Of a DNA stretch of 7,791 nucleotides, positions 1-6,851 are shown one piece after another (the stretch's first letter is position 1; each line of letters opens with the position of its first letter). Under the pieces are notes generated by a model. It did no database searches and was not told the origin of the DNA. It worked only from the letters and a program-made list of their open reading frames with translations. A program made the translations under genes and the position numbers. This DNA is from Actinomycetota bacterium (lineage in GTDB: Bacteria > Actinomycetota > Thermoleophilia > Solirubrobacterales > Solirubrobacteraceae): NCBI GenBank assembly GCA_019348435.1, contig JAHWJM010000113.1, positions 1 to 7,791 of the forward strand. Direction: 5' to 3'.

Positions 1-678
1 GATCAGCATCGCGCGGTCGCAGAAGCGCTCGACGGCGCTCATGTCGTGGGTCACGAAGACGATCGTGCGCCGCTCGGCCTTCATGCGGTTGAACTGCTCG
101 AAGCACTTCTGCTGGAAGGCGGCGTCGCCGACGGCGAGCACCTCGTCGACGACGAGGATCTCCGCGTCGACCTGGATGGCCACCGCGAAGGCGAGGCGGA
201 CGCTCATCCCCGACGAGTAGTTCTTGAGCTTGAGGTCGACGAACTCCTCGAGCTCGGCGAAGGCGATGATCTCGTCGAAGCGCTCGCGGGCCTGGCGACG
301 CGAGAGCCCGAGCATGATCGCGTTGAGCACCGAGTTGTCGCGCGCGGCGAGGTCGGGGTTGAAGCCGACGCCGAGCTCGATGAACGTCGACATCCGCCCG
401 TTGACGTAGATCGCGCCCGCGTCGGTCGCGTAGATCCCGGCGAGGCATTTGAGCAACGTGCTCTTGCCCGAGCCGTTGCGCCCGACGATGCCGAAGACCT
501 CGCCGCGGCGGACCTCGAAGGTCACCCCGCGCAGCGCCCGCAGCTTGTCGAAGCGCTGGCGCCGCATCGGGTGCAGCACCCGTTCCTTCAGCGTGCTGAC
601 CTGCTCGCGCGGCAGGCGAAACGTCTTGGCGACGTCGTCGACCAGGACGGCGATGTCGTCTGCGGGCGGCTCGCTCAC
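1..678 (-). CDS. Polysaccharide ABC exporter, ATP-binding subunit (Wzt/TagH/KpsT type), 3' end missing
   Basis: This gene encodes the nucleotide-binding subunit of an ABC-2 type exporter that moves a lipid-linked polysaccharide across the inner membrane. The visible 226 residues hold a complete ATPase core: Walker A GRNGSGKST at 66-74, the variant signature YSSGM at 154-158 followed by SVRLAFAVA, Walker B ILVVDEVLAVGD at 174-185 with catalytic Glu179, and the H-loop His at 211 in VTHDMS. The SSGM signature and the IELGVGFNPDL stretch after Walker A are typical of the Wzt, TagH and KpsT group. The reading frame is still open at base 1, so it cannot be seen whether a Wzt-like C-terminal glycan-binding domain follows. 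The permease partner is also not in view. The GTG start at 678 is preferred because it begins just before the family's usual N-terminus and sits exactly six bases after a TACGCT box, which suggests a leaderless message. The gene diverges from the glycosyltransferase operon, and this fits a shared export locus. Confidence 0.93.
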   Translation of the reverse strand, partial: MSEPPADDIAVLVDDVAKTFRLPREQVSTLKERVLHPMRRQRFDKLRALRGVTFEVRRGEVFGIVGRNGSGKSTLLKCLAGIYATDAGAIYVNGRMSTFIELGVGFNPDLAARDNSVLNAIMLGLSRRQARERFDEIIAFAELEEFVDLKLKNYSSGMSVRLAFAVAIQVDAEILVVDEVLAVGDAAFQQKCFEQFNRMKAERRTIVFVTHDMSAVERFCDRAMLI

Positions 679-684
679 CGGCTA

Positions 685-690
685 AGCGTA
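685..690 (-). promoter_or_regulatory. Putative -10 box (TACGCT) of the ABC exporter gene, leaderless spacing
   Basis: Read on the minus strand, TACGCT fits the actinobacterial TANNNT -10 pattern. It is followed by exactly six bases (TAGCCG) and then the GTG start at 678. That spacing would put the transcription start on the first base of the start codon. I see no convincing -35 box at the usual distance and no Shine-Dalgarno sequence. A loose six-base pattern can occur by chance, so this is inference. Confidence 0.38.
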
Positions 691-709
691 GGGGCCCGTG
701 TCGATCGCG

Positions 710-715
710 TAGCCT
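710..715 (+). promoter_or_regulatory. Putative -10 box (TAGCCT) of the glycosyltransferase operon
   Basis: TAGCCT fits TANNNT and lies ten bases before the ATG at 726. Initiation would then leave a leader of only a few bases. There is no Shine-Dalgarno sequence before this ATG, which agrees with a very short leader. The whole divergent spacer (679-725, 47 bases) therefore has room for two short, back-to-back promoters. No clear -35 element is visible. Confidence 0.3.
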
Positions 716-725
716 CGCTGCTCAG

Positions 726-2126
726 ATGGCAGAACCGCTGCAGACACCGGCGCTGCCGCTCGGGGTCAACCTCGCCGGCTATCTCGACGCCACGCTCGGC
801 ATCGGCGAGTCGGCGCGCAACATCGCCGCGGCGCTGCAGGCCGCGGGCGTGTCGGTCGCCCGCCTCGGGCTCAGCAGCCGCGACGCCCCCCGCTCGGGCG
901 GCGCCGCGCCCGCGGACGAGGCGGCGCACCGGGTCACGCTCGTCTGCGCCAACCCGGACGCCATGACCGGGGCCCGCGACGAGCTGGGCGCCGGCGCCTT
1001 CGACGACCGCCACGTCATCGGGCTGTGGTGGTGGGAGGTCGCCGCCCTGCCCGGCCGCTGGCTGCGAGCGTTCGACCTCGTCGACGAGGTCTGGGCGGGC
1101 TCGCGCTTCGTGGCCGACGTGTTCGCCGCCGTCGCGCCGGTGCCGGTCGTGCACCTGCCGTTGCCGGTGCCCGAGCCGGTCGCCTCACCGGCCGGGCGCG
1201 AGGCGCTCGGCCTGCCGCGCGACCGCTTCCTGTTCGGCTTCGTCTACGACTACGCGAGCGTCGCTGCGCGCAAGAACCCGCTCGGGCTGATCGACGCCTT
1301 CGCGCGGGCGTTCGCCGGCGATGAGGGCGCCGCGCTCGTGCTCAAGACGCTCGGCGGCGAGCAGCGCCCCGCCGAGCACGCCGCGGTGCTCGCCGCCGCG
1401 GCCGCGCACCCGGCCGTGACGGTGATCGAGGAGCACATGTCCGCCGGAGACAAGAACGCGCTGATCCGCGCGCTGGACTGCTACGTGTCGCTGCACCGCT
1501 CGGAGGGCTTCGGGCTGACGATCGCCGAGGCGATGCTGCTCGGCACGCCGGTGATCGCCAGCGACTACGGCGGCTCGCGTGACTTCGTGAGCGCCTTCAA
1601 CGCGCTGCTCGTCGATGCGCGACCGGTCCCGATCGGCACGGGCAACGACCCGTATCCCGCAGACGGGGAATGGGCCGAGCCCGACCTCGACCATGCGGCG
1701 GCCTGCATGCGCGCCGTGCGGGCGGACCCGCCGGCCGCGCGGGCGCGGGCGCGCCGCGCTCGCGCCGACGTGCTGGCCCGCCATTCGCCGGCCGTTGCCG
1801 GCCGCGCGATGGCGCAACGGCTCGCGCGCGTCATGCAGCTGCCGCTCGACGGCGCCGGCCGGACGTCCGCCCTCGATCTCGGCGCCGTGCGCGAACGGAT
1901 GGCGACCGGCCCGAAGGCGGCTCCCGGTGCGGCCCGCGGCGCGCGCGCCGCCGTCCGCGACGGGGCGCTGCGCGCGATGCGGCCCTACACCGTGCACCAG
2001 CGCCTCGTCGACGAGGAGCTGCTGCGCGCGCTGCAGTCGCTGGACGAGCGCGTGCGGGGACTGGCGAGCGGTCAGCAGGCGCTCGCCGCGGAGCTCGCGC
2101 GGCTGCGGCGCGATGATGGTGGCTGA
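726..2126 (+). CDS. GT4-family glycosyltransferase with helical C-terminal tail
   Basis: This is a GT-B fold retaining glycosyltransferase of family GT4, 466 residues long, probably cytoplasmic or membrane-peripheral, and likely to add a sugar to a surface glycan. The N-terminus has the GVNLAGYL...GIGESAR acceptor-side pattern. The donor side shows ARKNP at 181-185, where GT4 enzymes bind the nucleotide-sugar phosphates, and the EX7E motif from Glu260 to Glu268 within SEGFGLTIAEA. After the catalytic domain (to about residue 385) comes an Ala/Arg-rich linker, then MRPYTVHQ at 418-425 and a helix-prone, Leu/Glu-rich tail to the end. No membrane span or signal peptide is seen. It is a paralogue of the N-terminal half of the gene at 2618, sharing the ARKNPLG, DCY-x-SLHR, GEW/GTWAEPD and MRPYT blocks. 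It is the first gene of the operon. The sugar specificity cannot be read from the sequence. Confidence 0.92.
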   Translation: MAEPLQTPALPLGVNLAGYLDATLGIGESARNIAAALQAAGVSVARLGLSSRDAPRSGGAAPADEAAHRVTLVCANPDAMTGARDELGAGAFDDRHVIGLWWWEVAALPGRWLRAFDLVDEVWAGSRFVADVFAAVAPVPVVHLPLPVPEPVASPAGREALGLPRDRFLFGFVYDYASVAARKNPLGLIDAFARAFAGDEGAALVLKTLGGEQRPAEHAAVLAAAAAHPAVTVIEEHMSAGDKNALIRALDCYVSLHRSEGFGLTIAEAMLLGTPVIASDYGGSRDFVSAFNALLVDARPVPIGTGNDPYPADGEWAEPDLDHAAACMRAVRADPPAARARARRARADVLARHSPAVAGRAMAQRLARVMQLPLDGAGRTSALDLGAVRERMATGPKAAPGAARGARAAVRDGALRAMRPYTVHQRLVDEELLRALQSLDERVRGLASGQQALAAELARLRRDDGG

Positions 2127-2127
2127 C

Positions 2128-2586
2128 ATGAGCTACTCCACCACACAGGCACGCCAGGACGTGCTCGAAACCGTCGCCGACGCGATCGACGACCTCGCCC
2201 GCGCGCTGGCCGCGCTCGGCGCCGCCTACGAGGAGCTCGAGGAGCACCTGGCCGACGAGCTCGAGGAGCTGCTCTTCGGGCCTGTCCAGGGGGCCTACGG
2301 CCGCGCGCGCCGCACGCACGCCGACTTCGCCGCCCGGCACGGCCTGGGGACGCGGACGTTCACGCCACCGCAGCCCGGCGCGCCCTCGGGAGGGCTGAAG
2401 GGCTTTCTCGACGACGCCGTCACGGCGGCCGGCAGCGCCGACGCGACCCTCGCGACGCTGCAGGACTCGATGCTGCCGGTCGAGGTCGGCGATCCCGAGC
2501 TCCGGGCCGGCCTCGCCAATGTCCGCGAGCTGGTCGCCGACGTGCCGCGGCACGCGCGCGGCCTGCTGCGCTCGTTCGGGCGGTAG
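2128..2586 (+). CDS. Small acidic helical protein of unknown function
   Basis: I do not recognise this 152-residue protein. From the ATG at 2128 it is mostly helix-forming. Residues 8-50 are a long heptad-like helix ending in a strongly acidic stretch (EELEEHLADELEE, 36-48). Residues 51-72 are more basic. A Pro/Gly hinge (FTPPQPGAPSGG) at 78-89 separates them from a second helical half at 90-132, and the protein ends in an arginine-containing amphipathic tail. There is no signal peptide, membrane span, cysteine or obvious catalytic motif. The ATG lies one base after the stop of the preceding glycosyltransferase, so translation is probably coupled; in-frame ATGs at 2113 and 2116 that overlap the upstream gene are alternatives. 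It lies between two paralogous GT4 genes that carry helical tails of their own. A scaffolding or assembly role is possible but is only inference. A reading frame open upstream of 2113 is a shadow of the preceding gene. Confidence 0.8.
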   Translation: MSYSTTQARQDVLETVADAIDDLARALAALGAAYEELEEHLADELEELLFGPVQGAYGRARRTHADFAARHGLGTRTFTPPQPGAPSGGLKGFLDDAVTAAGSADATLATLQDSMLPVEVGDPELRAGLANVRELVADVPRHARGLLRSFGR

Positions 2587-2617
2587 TCACGAGGCCGCTG
2601 TGCCACCATCGAGCCCG

Positions 2618-4783
2618 ATGAGCCGCCACCCTGAGCCCACCTCGCTCGGCGTCAACGCCGTCGGCTACCTGCGCGGCGGCCTCGGGCTCGGCCAGGCCGC
2701 CCGCCTCTACGTCCAGGCGCTGCACGAGGCGGGCGTGCCGGTTCGCACGACGACGGTCGACGTCAACCTGCCCGACGTCGTCGGCGCCGACGGGCGCCGC
2801 GCGCAGATCAAGACGACCGACTTCGCCGACCTCCACGTCGAGGGCGAGCTGCCCTTCAACCTCGTCTGCGTCAACGCCCCGGAGCTGCCCGCGCTGCACG
2901 CCAGCCTCGGCCGGGAGTTCTTCGAGGAGCGATACACGATCGGCGTCTGGGCCTGGGAGGTCGACGTCGTGCCCCCGAGCTGGGACCGCGCCTTCGCGCT
3001 CGTCGACGAGATCTGGGTCTACTCGACCTACGTGCAGGACATCCTCAGCCATGCCTCGCCGGTGCCGGTCGTGCGCGTGCCGCTGCCGATCGTCGCGCCG
3101 CCGGCGGGCGGCGACGTCAGCTCGCTGCAGCTGCCCGACGGCTTTGCCTTTTTGTTCCTGTTCGACTTCTACTCGACGCTCGCGCGCAAGAACCCGCTGG
3201 GCCTCGTCGAGGCGTTCACGCGCGCCTTCGAGCCGGGCGAGGGCCCGCAGCTCGTGCTCAAGAGCCACAACGGCGACTTCCGGCCCGAGAAGCTCGCCGA
3301 GCTGCGAGAGGCGATCGGCGACCGTCCCGACATCCAGCTCGTCGACCGCTTCCTCAGCAGCGCCGACATGGCGGCGCTGATGCGGCGCGCGGACTGCTAC
3401 GCCTCGTTGCACCGCGCCGAGGGATTCGGCTTGACGCTCGGCGAGTCGATGGCGCTGGGCAAGCCGGTCATCGCCACCGGCTTCTCGGCGAACATGGACT
3501 TCATGACGCCCGAGAACTCGTACCTCGTGCGCCACACGCCGACCGAGGTCGGCCCCGAGGGTGAGAACTACCCGCCCCAGGGCACCTGGGCCGAACCCGA
3601 CGTCGATCACGCCGCGGCGCTGATGCGCGAGGTCTGGGAGCACCAGGACGAGGCGCGCGAGCGCGGGGCGCGCGGCCGCCGCGATATCGCCGAGCACTTC
3701 TCGCTCGAGCAGGTCGGTGCGGCCGCGCGCGCGCGGCTCAAGCGGCTGAGCAGCGTGCGCCGCCCGAGCGCCGGGGGTGGCGACGGGGCAGGCCTCGCGC
3801 TGCCGCCGCAGTCCTACGTCGAGTCGGCGCAGCTGATGATGAGCTGGGATCCGGTCAGCGACGCCCGGCGCACCGGCGGCGCGAAGGGCACGATGCGCCG
3901 CGCGGCCCTGCAGGCGATGCGGCCCTACACGCACCATCAGGACGAGCTCAACCGTGTCGTCGCGGCGGCGCTGGGCGAGATCAGCGACCGTGTCGACGAG
4001 GTGCTGCTCGAGACGCAGCGGCTGAGCATCCAGCAGCGGCGGCTCAGCGGCGCGCTCGGCGACAGCGATCTCTCGCTGGTGCTGGAGGGCGTGCGGGCGC
4101 GCCCAGCGTCGACGCATCCGGCGATCTCGCAGCGCGACGAGCGCGGCCAGCGCGTCCTGCGCTTCGACGGCGCCTCCGCCGACGGGTCGACATACCGCGG
4201 CTTCGAGGACATCTTCCGCGGCGACGAGCGCGCCGTGCGCGAGCAGCAGCAGGCTTATCTGGACGCCTTCGCGGATGCCGCCTGGGTGCTCGACCTCGGC
4301 TGCGGGCGCGGCGAGTTCCTCGACGCGCTGATCGCCCGCGGGATCGGCGCCAGGGGCGCCGACCTCGACGAGAGCATGGTCGCGCGCTGCCGCGAGAAGG
4401 GCCTCGACGTCGAGCTCGCCGACGCCGCCACGCACCTGCGCGGCCTCGAGGACCGCTCCGTCCCGGGCATCTTCGCCGCGCAGGTCGTCGAGCACCTCGA
4501 CGCCGATCGGCTCAACGAGCTGCTGGGGCTGATCGAGCGCAAGCTCGCGCCGGGCGGCCTGGCGATCATGGAGACCGTCAACGGACACAACCCGGCCGCG
4601 CTGAAGGCGTTCTGGACCGACACGACGCACCACCACCCGCTTTATCCGGAGGTCCTACTGGCGCTCTGCCGGCTGGCGGGCTTCGAGTCCGGCGAGGTCC
4701 GCTTCCCGCAGGAGAGCGGCGACTTCAACGCCGACGTCTACTCGAACCGCGACTACGCCGTATACGCCCGCACGGCAGCGTGA
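2618..4783 (+). CDS. GT4 glycosyltransferase fused to a class I SAM-dependent methyltransferase
   Basis: This 721-residue protein has two enzymes in one chain. Residues 1 to about 375 form a GT4 domain with the LGVNAVGYL N-terminus, LARKNP at 188-193 and the EX7E pair Glu268 and Glu276. Next is a spacer with MRPYTHHQ at 434-441 and a heptad-rich, coiled-coil-prone segment at about 442-482. Residues 529-535 read FEDIFRG, a lead-in common before glycan methyltransferases. The methyltransferase domain follows, with SAM motif I VLDLGCGRGEF at 557-567, the acidic DLDES after it, AAQVVEHLD at about 620-628 and LAPGGLAIMETVN. This domain resembles WbdD-type enzymes that cap O-antigen chains, and the gene lies near a Wzt-type ATPase. 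A methylating or chain-ending role is therefore plausible but inferred. An in-frame GTG at 2600 with GAGG five bases before it is a serious alternative start, adding six residues. The gene overlaps the next by four bases. Confidence 0.92.
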   Translation: MSRHPEPTSLGVNAVGYLRGGLGLGQAARLYVQALHEAGVPVRTTTVDVNLPDVVGADGRRAQIKTTDFADLHVEGELPFNLVCVNAPELPALHASLGREFFEERYTIGVWAWEVDVVPPSWDRAFALVDEIWVYSTYVQDILSHASPVPVVRVPLPIVAPPAGGDVSSLQLPDGFAFLFLFDFYSTLARKNPLGLVEAFTRAFEPGEGPQLVLKSHNGDFRPEKLAELREAIGDRPDIQLVDRFLSSADMAALMRRADCYASLHRAEGFGLTLGESMALGKPVIATGFSANMDFMTPENSYLVRHTPTEVGPEGENYPPQGTWAEPDVDHAAALMREVWEHQDEARERGARGRRDIAEHFSLEQVGAAARARLKRLSSVRRPSAGGGDGAGLALPPQSYVESAQLMMSWDPVSDARRTGGAKGTMRRAALQAMRPYTHHQDELNRVVAAALGEISDRVDEVLLETQRLSIQQRRLSGALGDSDLSLVLEGVRARPASTHPAISQRDERGQRVLRFDGASADGSTYRGFEDIFRGDERAVREQQQAYLDAFADAAWVLDLGCGRGEFLDALIARGIGARGADLDESMVARCREKGLDVELADAATHLRGLEDRSVPGIFAAQVVEHLDADRLNELLGLIERKLAPGGLAIMETVNGHNPAALKAFWTDTTHHHPLYPEVLLALCRLAGFESGEVRFPQESGDFNADVYSNRDYAVYARTAA

Positions 4784-5991
4784 GCACGGCTCCCGAGCTG
4801 ACGGTCTGCTGCTCGGTCAACACACCGCCGGGCCGCGTCGCGGCCGCGCTCGCGCCGCTCGCCACGCTCGACGCCGAGATCGTGCTCGCCGTCGACGACC
4901 GCGTCGACGGCGCCTGGATCGATGGCTACCGGCAGATCGCCGACCGCGTCCTGCTCGTCCCGTTTCCCGGCAACTTCGCGCTGATGTACGCGTGGATGCG
5001 CGAGCAGTGCGCCGGCCGCTGGATCCTCCAGCTCGACCTCGACGAGGTGCCCGCGCCGGCGCTGGCGGCAGAGGTCGCCGAGACGATCGCCGCCGGCGAC
5101 GTCACGCACGCCTGGGTGCCGCGCCGCTGGCTGTACCCGGACGGCGGCCGCTGGCTGGCGCAGTGGCCGTGGCGGCCGGACTACGCGCTGCGCCTGCTGC
5201 GCAATGACCCCGCGCTGCTGCGCTTCCCCGGGCTGCTGCACTGCACCGTGCGGGCGCTGGGACCGAGCCGGTACCTGCGCGCGCCGCTGTACCACGCCGA
5301 CCTGCTGATGACCGACACGGCCGGTCGTGAGCGCAAGCAGCTCGCCTACGAGCGCGAGCTGCCCGGCTTCGTGATCGACGGCCTGTCGCTCAACGAGGTC
5401 TACTACCTGCCCGAGCGGCGCAGGGACCTGCGCCTGGCTGCGGTGCCCGCGGAGGATGCGGCGGCTGTCGGTGCGTTCCTGCACGCCGGAGTCGGCGTTT
5501 CGCCGCCGCTGCGCCGTGCCGTGCCGGGGAGCATGGGTGCGGCGACCGTCGACGAGATCTGGCGCCTGAGCGAGGGGCGCACGCTCGGCGAGGACGCCTA
5601 CGACGCGCGGCTCGTCCTGCTCGACGACGACCTGCGGCTGGTCAGCGGCGAGTGGCGCACGTTTGACGTCGAGGTCCACAACCGTGGCAGCGCCCACTGG
5701 CCGGGCGGGATGGACGCGCTGCCACAGATCCGCCTGGCGTACCGCTGGCTGGGGCCCGACGGGCAGCCGCTGGAGGAAGGCACACGCACCGGTCTGCCCG
5801 CTCCGCTGGCGCCGGGTGCGCGTGCGGTCGTCCCGCTCGAGGTGGCCGGTCCGGCGCCGCCGGGCGTCTGGACGATCGAGATCGACCTCGTCCACGAGGA
5901 CGTGCGCTGGTTTCGGCGCGGCCTGCGTACGCGGATCGACGTTCGCGCCCCGGCCGGCGACGCGCGCGCGACGCGAACGTCGGCGGTGTAG
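4780..5991 (+). CDS. GT-A (GT2-like) glycosyltransferase with C-terminal Ig-like beta-sandwich domain
   Basis: The N-terminal half of this 403-residue protein looks like a GT-A fold, GT2-type glycosyltransferase. It begins with a short Rossmann-like strand (ELTVCCSVNTPP) and has an acidic QLDLDE motif at 84-89, whose Asp86 and Asp88 would bind metal and nucleotide-sugar. Further family-like positions are a Trp-rich stretch (WLAQWPW), LLHCTV with His154 and LYHADLL with His172. From about residue 265 a separate beta-rich domain follows, with VHNRGSAHWP ending at about 308, LAYRWLGPDG, a PLAPGA turn and the closing IEIDLVHEDVRWF. This pattern resembles Ig-like domains appended to actinobacterial glycan enzymes and may bind carbohydrate; the role is inferred. 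The GTG start shares bases with the upstream TGA (GTGA overlap), so translation is probably coupled. No membrane span is seen. It is the last gene of the operon and converges on the gene at 6032. Confidence 0.85.
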   Translation: MSTAPELTVCCSVNTPPGRVAAALAPLATLDAEIVLAVDDRVDGAWIDGYRQIADRVLLVPFPGNFALMYAWMREQCAGRWILQLDLDEVPAPALAAEVAETIAAGDVTHAWVPRRWLYPDGGRWLAQWPWRPDYALRLLRNDPALLRFPGLLHCTVRALGPSRYLRAPLYHADLLMTDTAGRERKQLAYERELPGFVIDGLSLNEVYYLPERRRDLRLAAVPAEDAAAVGAFLHAGVGVSPPLRRAVPGSMGAATVDEIWRLSEGRTLGEDAYDARLVLLDDDLRLVSGEWRTFDVEVHNRGSAHWPGGMDALPQIRLAYRWLGPDGQPLEEGTRTGLPAPLAPGARAVVPLEVAGPAPPGVWTIEIDLVHEDVRWFRRGLRTRIDVRAPAGDARATRTSAV

Positions 5992-6006
5992 TGCGGCACC
6001 GCGACG
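5937..6006 (+). other. Alternative hairpins over the stop codon and convergent junction
   Basis: A perfect 11-base inverted repeat, CGACGTTCGCG at 5937-5947 and CGCGAACGTCG at 5972-5982, has a 24-base loop. A second stem pairs 5978-5988 with 5997-6006, leaving one bulged G at 5983 and an eight-base loop that contains the TAG stop codon. The two share bases 5978-5982, so only one can form at a time. Neither is followed by a T-run, so a classical intrinsic terminator is not supported. They lie just where two convergent transcripts meet. GC-rich sequence forms such repeats easily. Confidence 0.3.
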
Positions 6007-6031
6007 GCGGCCAGAGCGCGCCGGGAGCGCG

Positions 6032-6847
6032 TCAGGACGTCGTGGCCTGCGCCGTCAGCCGGTAGTGATGCGGGCCGCCGGGCGCGGCGAGTAGGGCGGC
6101 GGGCGGCGCGGCCAGCGGATGCGCCGAGGCGAAGCCGGCTGCGCGCAGGGCGCCGAGCAGCGCGGCGAGGTTCGGCGCCCACCAGTTCGAGATATCGCCG
6201 TTGAGCTCGGCGCCGGGAAAGAAGCGCCACAGCGCCTCGTGCTCGAGGTTCGGCACGACGATCGCCTCCGTCTCGACGACCGCGAGCTCGCCCGTGACGG
6301 CCTCCAGCCGGCGCAGTGCGCTCAGCGGCTCCTCCATGTGGTAGAGCACGCCGAGGTAGAGCACGATGTCCCACCGGCCGAGCCCAGCGAGATCACAGCT
6401 CATGAAGTCGGCGACGATCGGCTCGACAGCGCTGCCGAGCGCCTCGCGCGCGAGGTCGAAGCCGCGCTTGCCGGGCAGCGTGTCGGGATGCCAGAACTCC
6501 GTCTCGTGGTACGGCTGCGGCGCGACGCCCTCGGCCTTGCACCGCCGCCAGTACGCCTGCTGGCCAGGGGAGTCCATCGACCACATGTAGTGGTCGAGCA
6601 CGGCGACCCGCGCCGCACCGCGGCGTTCGGCCTCGAAGGCGAAGAAGCCGTCCCAACCGCCGATGTCGAGCACCGACCTGCCGCGCAGGTCGGGCAGCGC
6701 CAGCGCGTCGAACTCGCGGCGCAGCGTGTCGGGGCTCTTGTGGCCGGGCGTCACCACGCCGTTGCCGAGGTCGATCGAGTGCCACCAGAACGGCACCGCA
6801 TCGACCTTGCGCTGCAGCCGCCGGCGCTGACTCGAAAGCGCGATCAC
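6032..6847 (-). CDS. CmoB-like (DUF1698 type) class I SAM-dependent methyltransferase
   Basis: This protein of 271 residues (from the GTG at 6847) resembles the CmoB/DUF1698 group. It has the FWWHSIDLGNGVVTPG lead-in at about 20-35, SAM motif I VLDIGGWDGFF at 59-69, the ribose-binding Asp85 in VLDHY, and a later LYLGVLYHMEEPL block that is very characteristic of the group. CmoB itself makes the cmo5U34 wobble modification in tRNA using carboxy-SAM. This protein is shorter than typical CmoB (about 320 residues) and has no CmoA partner nearby. Its position four bases downstream of rmlC and beside glycosyltransferases makes a sugar or glycan methyltransferase more likely, though that is inference. 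The GTG at 6847 was chosen because it follows the rmlC stop closely. Extending upstream to an ATG at 6952 would overlap rmlC and add a Ser/Arg-rich stretch that looks like a shadow frame. A start at the Val before PFWWH is less likely. Confidence 0.85.
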   Translation of the reverse strand: MIALSSQRRRLQRKVDAVPFWWHSIDLGNGVVTPGHKSPDTLRREFDALALPDLRGRSVLDIGGWDGFFAFEAERRGAARVAVLDHYMWSMDSPGQQAYWRRCKAEGVAPQPYHETEFWHPDTLPGKRGFDLAREALGSAVEPIVADFMSCDLAGLGRWDIVLYLGVLYHMEEPLSALRRLEAVTGELAVVETEAIVVPNLEHEALWRFFPGAELNGDISNWWAPNLAALLGALRAAGFASAHPLAAPPAALLAAPGGPHHYRLTAQATTS

Positions 6848-6851
6848 CGGC

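Noticed and set aside
46..966. Plus-strand open frame of 306 codons across the left edge
   Set aside because: It is antisense to the ABC ATPase and runs through the divergent spacer into the glycosyltransferase in another frame; the product is compositionally biased and has no motif.
2519..2617. Upstream ATG at 2519 as the start of the fusion gene
   Set aside because: It would lie inside the helical-protein gene, and the added residues are Cys/Ser/Arg-rich shadow sequence. ATG 2618 or GTG 2600 fit better.
2420..4636. Very long open frame (738 codons) on the minus strand opposite the fusion gene
   Set aside because: It is antisense to a gene with clear GT4 and methyltransferase motifs. Its translation is low-complexity, rich in Arg, Ala, Val, Glu and Asp-His, with no recognisable motif, as expected for a shadow frame in GC-rich DNA.
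4753..5895. Minus-strand open frame of 380 codons opposite the Ig-domain glycosyltransferase
   Set aside because: It is antisense to a gene with a coupled start and recognisable motifs; its product has no motif and shows shadow-frame composition.
5992..6031. Rho-independent terminator in the convergent gap
   Set aside because: Short GC stems can be drawn, such as CGCG with CGCG, but there is no T-run on either strand, so a classical terminator is not supported.
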